From Candidatus Sumerlaeota bacterium (GTDB lineage Bacteria; Sumerlaeota; Sumerlaeia; MWCT01; JAGHBZ01): a stretch of 5,068 bases of DNA. The notes beneath the pieces are model-generated. The model did not search any database. It saw nothing but the letters and a program-made list of their open reading frames with translations, and was not told the origin of the DNA. Positions within the stretch are counted from its first letter, which is position 1. Each line of letters opens with the position of its first letter. The translations under genes and the position numbers were made by a program. The stretch covers positions 1 to 5,068 of the forward strand of contig JAGHBZ010000328.1 in assembly GCA_021160705.1 (NCBI GenBank), in the 5' to 3' direction. This document shows positions 1-4,850 of the stretch, piece by piece.

Positions 1-171
1 AAACGTTCGCACAACAAAATAGTATCTCAGTTTTTACCTTTTTTCGAGAAAAAATTTCCAGCAAATGAGGTCATATTGATGCCGATTGGAGGGGCAGGTG
101 CCCACAGCCACGCAAGGATTCATTCGTGGAATTTGTTGAATTACACTGAAAACATTAGCCTTATGCTTTAG
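1..171 (+). CDS. C-terminal end of an unidentified upstream protein (partial)
   Basis: An open frame enters from the left edge and runs 56 codons to a TAG at 169-171, with no stop in between; the other two forward frames close within 75 bases. The peptide contains FLPFFEKKFPANEVILMPIG followed by a GGAGAHSHARIHSWNLLNYT segment, rich in Gly, His and aromatic residues, which reads like a folded enzyme tail rather than random translation. I do not recognise the family. The two His of 'AHSHARIHSW' could be metal or substrate ligands, but that is a guess. The start lies outside the window. No hairpin terminator follows the stop, and the next gene's promoter begins about 55 bases downstream, so the transcript may read into that region. 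Confidence 0.6.
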   Translation, partial: KRSHNKIVSQFLPFFEKKFPANEVILMPIGGAGAHSHARIHSWNLLNYTENISLML

Positions 172-224
172 ATGTTGCGCTCGAAAGAAAAATGTCGTTT
201 GTGATTAGCTAAATATACAGGTAC

Positions 225-285
225 AAAAAAATTTAAAAAAAATTATTTTTTTTTCTTGACACAAACAACATCGTCTTGGTTTAAT
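225..285 (+). promoter_or_regulatory. Strong sigma-70-type promoter with UP-like A/T tract
   Basis: A perfect TTGACA (-35) lies at 256-261. After an 18-base spacer comes TTTAAT (-10, five of six consensus bases) at 280-285, preceded by TG at 277-278, an extended -10. Directly upstream of the -35 box, 225-254 is pure A/T with long A runs followed by long T runs, the composition of an UP element that contacts the RNA polymerase alpha C-terminal domain. Transcription should start near 291-293, giving an untranslated leader of about 110 bases before the gene at 404. The boxes are seen directly; strength and activity are inferred. Confidence 0.7.
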
Positions 286-316
286 GCAAACGTTAATTTT
301 CGAAATTTTTGATTTG

Positions 317-329
317 AATGAGTCTCATT
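317..329. promoter_or_regulatory. 13-bp inverted repeat, possible operator
   Basis: AATGAG-T-CTCATT is a perfect inverted repeat with six-base arms around a single central base. It lies about 25-38 bases downstream of the predicted transcription start, where a bound repressor could block early elongation. As RNA it would make only a weak five-pair stem with a three-base loop, so a DNA operator is likelier than a structured RNA. No regulator is encoded in the window, and the repeat could be chance in an A/T-rich leader. Confidence 0.3.
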
Positions 330-359
330 TTCGCTGTTTGTGGTTCTCAGGGAGGAGGA

Positions 360-407
360 ATGCAAAAACAAAATAGTGTGTTGAGAAAGGAGGTGAGGTC
401 GTTATGA
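360..407 (+). CDS. Possible 15-codon leader ORF coupled to the next gene
   Basis: An ATG at 360 follows the purine-rich GGGAGGAGG (350-358) and opens a frame for MQKQNSVLRKEVRSL. Its TGA (405-407) overlaps the ATG of the next gene (404-406) as ATGA, the classic layout for translational coupling by stop-start. The ORF contains the Shine-Dalgarno site of the next gene, so ribosomes reading it would pass through that site. Against it: the spacing between GGAGG and ATG is short (about 4 bases or less), the peptide has no recognisable features, and it has no obvious attenuator codon run. It may be only a purine-rich stretch with a chance ATG. Confidence 0.3.
   Translation: MQKQNSVLRKEVRSL
384..396 (+). 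promoter_or_regulatory. Near-complete Shine-Dalgarno site for the gene at 404
   Basis: AGAAAGGAGGTGA is a contiguous 13-base match to the complement of the usual bacterial 16S rRNA 3' end, seven bases before the ATG at 404. Such an extended match fixes the start codon and implies efficient initiation. Confidence 0.85.
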
Positions 408-1003
408 AGAGAGTTAGTCTCTTAGTTTTACTGGCAATGATTACAGTAAGTGTATTATCCACTCCAGCCTCTGCACAACTTAACTACGCTCTGGGTAAAT
501 CATATACGGTGGACCCGTTATTAACTCCTTCCAGTGTCTGGTGGCTTGGTGAAGACCCTCCGTATACAAAATGGACAGATGGTTCGAGCAACTTTGTCTG
601 GGGTGATATGACAGGTTGGCAGGGTCCAGACTATGTATCCTCAGCGACTATTGTACTTGATTTAGGTGAGACCAAGACAGACATAGGAAAGGTACAGGTT
701 GACCAGATGGTTTCGCACGTATCCACGGTCTATGAATGTAATCAAATCAAATGTTACGGCTCGGAGAACGGTGTTGACTTTACGTTCTGGGGAGACCTTG
801 ATGCCCCAGGAATGGGAGGCGATGAGATAATTCTCGTCTGGAGCTGGGAACCCACGGAGGCAAAGACGGCACGTTACGTAAAGTATGAGTTATATTGGCC
901 CTCAGAGAATCAAGGAAGCCACAAACTCCTGAGCGAAATCTATGTATTCAAGTATCAGGCTCCTGCGAGCTCTGTCTCACTACCTTGGTACAATATGGAA
1001 TAA
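404..1003 (+). CDS. Secreted single-domain discoidin-like (F5/8 type C-like) protein
   Basis: A 199-residue exported protein. Residues 1-24 are a Sec signal peptide: a KR n-region, a Leu/Val-rich core and an ASA|Q cleavage site after A24. Residues 28-182 form one domain with the motifs YALGKSY, WWLGEDPPYTKWTDG, GWQGPD, IVLDLGE, IKCYGS, TARYVKYELYW and GSHKLLSEIYV. The order TDG, GW, DLG, GS-(D/E)-NG, ARYV and a final LLSEI strand matches the jelly-roll of F5/8 type C (discoidin) domains, which bind carbohydrates or cell surfaces; the family call is inference from motif order. C112 and C117 form a close pair that could make a disulfide. A 15-residue tail follows with no sorting signal, so it may be released or held non-covalently. 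It is first in an operon with a prepilin (27 bases downstream) and a two-domain relative. The start is set by the Shine-Dalgarno site and the signal peptide. Confidence 0.9.
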   Translation: MKRVSLLVLLAMITVSVLSTPASAQLNYALGKSYTVDPLLTPSSVWWLGEDPPYTKWTDGSSNFVWGDMTGWQGPDYVSSATIVLDLGETKTDIGKVQVDQMVSHVSTVYECNQIKCYGSENGVDFTFWGDLDAPGMGGDEIILVWSWEPTEAKTARYVKYELYWPSENQGSHKLLSEIYVFKYQAPASSVSLPWYNME

Positions 1004-1016
1004 ATAATTAACTCAC

Positions 1017-1027
1017 AAGGAGGTGAT
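1017..1027 (+). promoter_or_regulatory. Shine-Dalgarno site of the prepilin gene
   Basis: AAGGAGGTGAT lies three bases before the first of two adjacent ATG codons (1031 and 1034). Its AAGGAGG core ends seven bases before 1031, the best spacing, so 1031 is preferred over 1034. The short gap to the previous stop (1001-1003) supports cotranscription. Confidence 0.8.
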
Positions 1028-1030
1028 TCT

Positions 1031-1561
1031 ATGATGAGACAAAAGGCATTCACCTTAATTGAGCTCCTCATTGTAGTCGCAATTATAGCCATTCTTGCGG
1101 CGATTGCTGTACCTAATTTTCTTGAGGCGCAGGTTCGCTCAAAGGTATCCCGTGCGCATGAGGATATGCGTTCCATTGCGACCGGGCTGGAATCATACTT
1201 TGTAGACAACAATAATTATCCATACGACCCGGGAACCGGCTGGATTGACCCGAGTGGATACTATGGCAACCCAAAATTTCAGGGGCTTCGTCCTATCACC
1301 ACTCCTATTGCTTACTTAACTTCACTCCCAAAAGACCCGTTTATACCCCCAACTGATAACTGGCCCGATACATATGTTTACTATTGTATTCAAAAAGTGT
1401 TGCCATACGGTCCTTATGCAGGAGTGATGTACTGGCAGTTGTCCTCATTCGGTCCGGATAAAGATGCAGACTTTTATTTCATTCAGTATGACCCCACTAA
1501 CGGTACTGTAAGTAATGGCGATATCTTCCGCTGGGGACCGGGACTTGGAACTGGTAAGTAA
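1031..1561 (+). CDS. Type II secretion / type IV prepilin-like protein (GspG-like pseudopilin)
   Basis: A 176-residue protein with a class III (prepilin) signal. A short basic leader (MMRQKA) is followed by FTLIELLIVVAIIAIL; prepilin peptidase should cut between A6 and F7, leaving Glu at mature position 5 (E11), the residue needed for subunit packing. Residues 7-28 form the hydrophobic helix and continue into the amphipathic 'PNFLEAQVRSKVSRAHEDMRSI' stretch typical of GspG-like proteins. The C-terminal part contains LPKDPF and FGPDKDADF, which resembles the Asp-rich calcium-site region of GspG, then YDPTNGTVSNGDIFRWGPG. Ala rather than Gly at -1 is common in PVC-type bacteria. It is probably inner-membrane anchored before assembly into a pilus or pseudopilus. 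No other secretion or pilus gene is visible, so it may be a lone pilin-like protein using machinery encoded elsewhere. It lies between two discoidin-like genes in the same apparent operon. Confidence 0.93.
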   Translation: MMRQKAFTLIELLIVVAIIAILAAIAVPNFLEAQVRSKVSRAHEDMRSIATGLESYFVDNNNYPYDPGTGWIDPSGYYGNPKFQGLRPITTPIAYLTSLPKDPFIPPTDNWPDTYVYYCIQKVLPYGPYAGVMYWQLSSFGPDKDADFYFIQYDPTNGTVSNGDIFRWGPGLGTGK

Positions 1562-1587
1562 CTTATCTTAACCATCTTAATACTGGG

Positions 1588-1595
1588 AAGGAGGT
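1588..1595 (+). promoter_or_regulatory. Shine-Dalgarno site for the gene at 1604
   Basis: AAGGAGGT ends eight bases before the ATG at 1604. The 42-base gap after the prepilin stop has no terminator hairpin or convincing promoter, which supports read-through from the upstream gene. Confidence 0.8.
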
Positions 1596-1603
1596 ATGAT
1601 ATT

Positions 1604-2680
1604 ATGAGAAGGGAAAGAAGTGTGTTATTGATGGTGTTTATTATTTCGATGGTTCTTGTCGGTGTTTCATTTGCCCAGCCTGTGAATTATGCTCTTGGTA
1701 AATCATACACAGCTAATCCGCCGTTGACCCCCTCTTCAAGTTGGTGGCTTGGTGAAGACCCTCCGTATACTAAATACACAGATGGCATAAGTGCCTGGGC
1801 ATGGGGAGCTGTAAGTGGCTGGCAGGGGCCTGACAATGTCTCCTCAGTTACATTGATTGTTGACCTTGGCGAAGTGAAATCAGATATTGCGAAACTCCAG
1901 GTAGACCAGTTTGTGTCACATTCTTCAGCGGTAAGAGAATCAAGTAAGATAAAATGTTATGGCTCAATCGATGGTTCCACGTACACATATTGGGGTGATA
2001 TGTTTTCTTCTGGTACGACCGGAGGAGAGACTATGTGGCACTGGGTTCATTGTAATGTTGTTCCACAGTCGGCTCAGTATGTAAAATTTGAGTTATACTG
2101 GGATTCTGCGTGGCAGGGAAGCCATAAGCTGTTGAGTGAGATTTACGTCTGGTCAGCTGAAGCCCTGGATGATGCTGCTCTGGGGAAATCCTACAGTGCT
2201 GACCCATTACTGACTCCCACATCTCAGTGGTGGCTTGGTGAAAACCCCCCGTATACAAAATATACGGATGGGACAAGTGCCTGGGCATGGGGAGCTGTAA
2301 GTGGCTGGCAGGGTACTGACAATGTCTCCTCAGTGACGCTGATTGTGGACTTAGGTATTGTGAGGAGTGACATCAAGAAGGTACAGGTTGACCAGTTTGT
2401 GTCACATAGCTCTGCTGTTGCTGAATGTAGTAGTATCAAGTGTTACGGTTCCACTGACGGTTCGAGTTTTACCTACTGGGCGGATTTGCTTCTTTTTGAT
2501 TCCCCGGGCGGTGAGACGATGTGGTACTGGGGTTATTGTTTCCCTGAAGATAAGACCGCAAGGTATGTCAAGTACGAGTTATATTGGGACCCCGGTTATG
2601 TAGGAAGCCACAAACTGCTGAGCGAAATCTATGTATGGGTTCCCAGTGCAGCCGGAGTTGAGGATTGGTTTGTATACTAA
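1604..2680 (+). CDS. Secreted protein with two tandem discoidin-like domains
   Basis: A 358-residue exported protein. Residues 1-24 are a Sec signal peptide (MRRER n-region, hydrophobic core, SFA|Q). Two copies of the same domain follow at about residues 30-183 and 192-345, exactly 162 residues apart. Each repeats ALGKSY, WWLGE-PPYTKYTDG, SAWAWGAVSGWQG, NVSSVTLIVDLG, VQVDQFVSHSSAV or a close variant, IKCYGS-DGS, GGETMW and GSHKLLSEIYVW. These are close relatives of the single domain encoded at 404-1003 and share motif order with the C-terminal modules of the hydrolase-like protein at 2926. The likely role is extracellular binding to carbohydrate or cell surface, with two sites giving avidity; the ligand is unknown. 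The second copy keeps the CxxxxC pair (C275, C280) of the single-domain protein, while the first has only C118 there. The 13-residue tail has no anchoring signal. It is the last gene before a strong terminator. Confidence 0.9.
   Translation: MRRERSVLLMVFIISMVLVGVSFAQPVNYALGKSYTANPPLTPSSSWWLGEDPPYTKYTDGISAWAWGAVSGWQGPDNVSSVTLIVDLGEVKSDIAKLQVDQFVSHSSAVRESSKIKCYGSIDGSTYTYWGDMFSSGTTGGETMWHWVHCNVVPQSAQYVKFELYWDSAWQGSHKLLSEIYVWSAEALDDAALGKSYSADPLLTPTSQWWLGENPPYTKYTDGTSAWAWGAVSGWQGTDNVSSVTLIVDLGIVRSDIKKVQVDQFVSHSSAVAECSSIKCYGSTDGSSFTYWADLLLFDSPGGETMWYWGYCFPEDKTARYVKYELYWDPGYVGSHKLLSEIYVWVPSAAGVEDWFVY
1691..2638 (+). repeat. Tandem intragenic repeat, two units offset by 486 bp
   Basis: The units (about 1691-2152 and 2177-2638) encode the two domains of the protein at 1604-2680. 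Divergence is uneven: 1789-1848 and 2275-2334 match at 58 of 60 bases, including an unbroken 39-base match, whereas the flanking parts differ at many third positions. Elsewhere the second unit is closer to the separate gene at 404: 2603-2636 and 914-947 match at 33 of 34 bases. This mosaic suggests duplication followed by local recombination or gene conversion. Confidence 0.85.
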
Positions 2681-2692
2681 TCCAGCCTTGTC

Positions 2693-2730
2693 AGGGGATA
2701 GGTTCACAGCCTATCCCCTCTTTTTCTTTC
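2693..2730 (+). terminator. Rho-independent terminator of the discoidin-prepilin operon
   Basis: AGGGGATAGG (2693-2702) and CCTATCCCCT (2710-2719) make a perfect ten-pair stem with a seven-base loop, followed by a T-rich tract (CTTTTTCTTTC, 2720-2730). It begins 12 bases after the stop at 2680. It should separate the operon at 404-2680 from the hydrolase-like genes that follow. Confidence 0.92.
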
Positions 2731-2806
2731 AATGTGATTCTATTAGAATTGTGGGGAGTTTTTATGTGATTTATTGAGGAGTGAATGATATAGATTTTCA
2801 TTTGGA

Positions 2807-2815
2807 TGGTATAAT
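2807..2815 (+). promoter_or_regulatory. Extended -10 promoter for the hydrolase-like genes
   Basis: TGGTATAAT holds a perfect TATAAT (2810-2815) preceded by TGn, the extended -10 motif. No good -35 hexamer sits 16-18 bases upstream, so the promoter may depend on the extended -10 or on an activator. The expected start is around 2821-2823, giving a leader of roughly 100 bases. Its position after the terminator fits a separate transcription unit. Confidence 0.55.
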
Positions 2816-2840
2816 GAATAATGAATTATGAATACCGAAT
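2814..2840 (+). repeat. Seven-base direct repeat at the predicted transcription start
   Basis: ATGAAT occurs at 2814, 2821 and 2828 with an exact seven-base period, and a degraded fourth unit (CCGAAT) at 2835 keeps the phase. The array overlaps the end of the -10 box and the predicted start site. It could be a regulator-binding array or a slippage-derived repeat; the sequence alone does not decide. Confidence 0.5.
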
Positions 2841-2910
2841 GCTAAAACAATTGTTAGAGTAAGGATACATATCGCCAATCCGGTAGCAGTATGTGGGCTT
2901 TACTGGTAAT

Positions 2911-2917
2911 GAGGAGG
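2911..2917 (+). promoter_or_regulatory. Shine-Dalgarno site for the gene at 2926
   Basis: GAGGAGG ends eight bases before the ATG at 2926 and selects this start, which also gives a complete signal peptide. Confidence 0.75.
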
Positions 2918-2925
2918 AGTGAAAG

Positions 2926-4833
2926 ATGAAATGGTTTGTGAAGTTTTGTATTGGAATGATTTTTTTACAAATTACAGCAGTGTCTGGTATTGCAGAACCA
3001 CCGAAAATTGAAGGGGCGTTTCTCTGGGTAATGGGGGAGAGTGCATCCTGGAGCAGAGAGAGGTGGTCTCAGGAGCTTGCCTGGATGCGTAACCTCCAGA
3101 TGGATACAATAATCGTCTCAGCAACGGTGAGCGAGACCCCAGACGGAAACACTGCTATCTATCCCAGCTCTCGAAAAGAACTCAAACAGGCTGGGAGACA
3201 ACCACTTGAAAAAATTCTGGCAGAAGCTGATGAAAATAATATGTCCGTGTACCTTGGATTGGTGCATACAAGGAGGTGGTGGTCAGAGACAAGTGAGGCT
3301 TTTCTGGCGGAGCTGGCTCAAGCCAGTATCCAAACAGCTACCGAATTATACAATCTTTATTCTTCACATAAATCTTTGAAAGGATTTTATATTACACAGG
3401 AAATAGATAATCTTACGTGGGTGAATGAAGAAGTACGGCAACGATTAGTTAAGAAATTTCTAAAGCCTGTTTCTGACCATATAAAGAGATTGAATGCGTC
3501 TTTGATTGTTTGTGAGGCGCCGTTCTATAATGTCATATTCCAGAAACCGAAGGAGTATGGAGAATGGTGGGATAAGACATTGGCAGAGGTGCCCAATCTT
3601 GACCTGCTAATTCCTCAGGATGGTATAGGGGTACATCATGCAAAGATTCCTGATGTAGTGGAGTATTTTACTGCGCTAAAAAAAGTCTGTAATAAGCATA
3701 AACGAACCCTCTGGGCGGATTTAGAGGTGTTTGAGAGTGGCAAAGCAGGTGGCAGTAAGCCCGCAGAGATTGAACGTATAGCTGAGCAGATAAAGACTGA
3801 AGCACCATTGGTTGAGAAGATTGTTTGCTGGGAGTTTCTTACATATCTTTCTCCTTGCAATTCCAAAAACTCTCTGGATTTGTACATAGCGTATTTGAAT
3901 TATCTAAACGGAAACAAGCCACTTGGGATAATCTCCCGGGGGTGCAAATATCGTGTGACCCCTGCACCGCTGGACCGTTTCCCGGATGATGGAGTAAAGT
4001 TGACCGATGGTATAGCAAGAAAACTCTCTGAAGACCAGGTCGGCTGGAGGAGTAAATCGCCTATTATGGTGACGCTGGACTTAGGTAAGGTCAGGTCAGC
4101 ATTGTATAATTTTCGTGCGACGATTTTTCACTCCCGAAACGAGAAATCAGCGCTACCTACCGAGGTGAAGGTGGCGGTCTCAAAGGATGCAAAAGACTTT
4201 GTATCACTCGGAAAGATGGAACCACTCGGCTACGGTGTAGACACTTTGTATACCTATAATTTACTTATTCCCCGTGGTGTTTCTGCCCGGTATGTCAGGT
4301 TTGAATTTTTAGCGCCAGAGCAACTACTTCTCTGTAGTGAATTAAGTATATATTCTACAGAATTTACAAAACCAAAAATACTTGCTACACCGAGACTCTT
4401 ATCGGAAGGGAAGGAATATTTTTATTCTAAGGAACCCTCAAGTATTTATAGCGACGAAAACAGGAAACTTACAGACAACGCAGCTCCCTTCAGCTGGGGT
4501 GGACAAGTAGGTTGGGAGAGTCCGGAATCGGATATTACGGTTACCATAGACCTGAAAGAACAATGTGTAATAAAAAAAGTGGAGGCGTACTTTATGCGTT
4601 CAGATGCCTCCGCAGTAAGCCTCCCCGAATCAGTAAAGGTACAGATTTCAGCCGATGGTAAGACGTATAAAGACTTTGCTACGCTGGGCTCTCTGAGTTC
4701 TAATAATGAGGCTATCAATAAGTTTTTCGGTTCGGGTTCTGGACAGGGGAGGTTCGTTAAGGTTATTGTTACGCCCCAAAAGGGGTGGTTGATGCTCTCA
4801 GAGATTAAGGTTTTTGGACATATAGCAGAATAG
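2926..4833 (+). CDS. Secreted DUF4434-like (glycosidase-type TIM barrel) protein with two discoidin-like modules
   Basis: A 635-residue exported protein. Residues 1-23 form a signal peptide (basic N-terminus, hydrophobic core, probable cut at GIA|E); there is no lipobox. Residues 28-330 resemble the DUF4434 family of glycoside-hydrolase-like barrels: GAFLW at the first strand, W(S/D)-ERW-QEL, MDTIIV, KGFYITQEIDN (151-162), IVCEAPF, LLIPQDGIGV (227-236), WADLEVFE (263-270) and CWEFLTYLSPC (301-311). E159 and E267 sit at strand ends and are candidate catalytic or binding acids. Two beta modules follow at about 332-478 and 487-632, each with a KLTD(G/N) motif, GW, VT(L/I)DL, a K(V/D)-type strand, (A/G)R(Y/F)V and a final LLCSEL or MLSEI strand, like F5/8 type C domains. 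It is therefore probably an extracellular or periplasmic carbohydrate-active enzyme with binding modules. DUF4434 members largely lack a tested activity, so the reaction and substrate are unknown. A paralogue begins 17 bases downstream. Confidence 0.88.
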   Translation: MKWFVKFCIGMIFLQITAVSGIAEPPKIEGAFLWVMGESASWSRERWSQELAWMRNLQMDTIIVSATVSETPDGNTAIYPSSRKELKQAGRQPLEKILAEADENNMSVYLGLVHTRRWWSETSEAFLAELAQASIQTATELYNLYSSHKSLKGFYITQEIDNLTWVNEEVRQRLVKKFLKPVSDHIKRLNASLIVCEAPFYNVIFQKPKEYGEWWDKTLAEVPNLDLLIPQDGIGVHHAKIPDVVEYFTALKKVCNKHKRTLWADLEVFESGKAGGSKPAEIERIAEQIKTEAPLVEKIVCWEFLTYLSPCNSKNSLDLYIAYLNYLNGNKPLGIISRGCKYRVTPAPLDRFPDDGVKLTDGIARKLSEDQVGWRSKSPIMVTLDLGKVRSALYNFRATIFHSRNEKSALPTEVKVAVSKDAKDFVSLGKMEPLGYGVDTLYTYNLLIPRGVSARYVRFEFLAPEQLLLCSELSIYSTEFTKPKILATPRLLSEGKEYFYSKEPSSIYSDENRKLTDNAAPFSWGGQVGWESPESDITVTIDLKEQCVIKKVEAYFMRSDASAVSLPESVKVQISADGKTYKDFATLGSLSSNNEAINKFFGSGSGQGRFVKVIVTPQKGWLMLSEIKVFGHIAE

Positions 4834-4837
4834 GAGG
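4832..4837 (+). promoter_or_regulatory. Shine-Dalgarno site overlapping the upstream stop codon
   Basis: AGGAGG starts inside the TAG stop of the previous gene (4831-4833) and ends 13 bases before the ATG at 4851; the longer GGAGGGAG run reaches 4840. Overlap of stop and ribosome-binding site suggests coupled translation of the two paralogues. Confidence 0.55.
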
Positions 4838-4850
4838 GAGAAGCCAGGAA

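Noticed and set aside
225..254. A-run/T-run tract as a terminator for the upstream gene
   Set aside because: The possible stem is only A-T pairs and would be unstable; its position directly before a perfect -35 box fits an UP element better.
961..1003. Surface-sorting tail on the discoidin-like proteins (LPXTG, PEP-CTERM or similar)
   Set aside because: The tails after the domains are only 13-15 residues long and have no sorting motif, hydrophobic helix or basic end.
955..1212. Minus-strand frame of 85 codons across the junction of the first gene and the prepilin gene
   Set aside because: It lies opposite two well-supported genes with signal sequences and strong ribosome-binding sites, has no domain features and is best explained as a shadow.
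2031..2439. Overlapping minus-strand frames opposite the two-domain gene
   Set aside because: Their repeated composition mirrors the tandem repeat on the plus strand; no ribosome-binding site or recognisable protein is seen.
2367..2603. Plus-strand frame of 78 codons inside the two-domain gene
   Set aside because: It is an alternative frame of a clearly conserved domain, without its own initiation signals.
2846..2855. AACAATTGTT palindrome in the leader of the hydrolase-like gene
   Set aside because: Ten bases of A/T-rich symmetry are easily found by chance, and it does not extend without a bulge; not enough to call an operator.
2887..2905. CAGTA/TACTG hairpin before the ribosome-binding site at 2911
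   Set aside because: Five pairs with a nine-base loop is weak and the Shine-Dalgarno site stays unpaired; no riboswitch-like structure is evident.
3636..4718. Minus-strand frames opposite the hydrolase-like gene
   Set aside because: They are antisense to conserved barrel and discoidin-like coding sequence and show no protein motifs.
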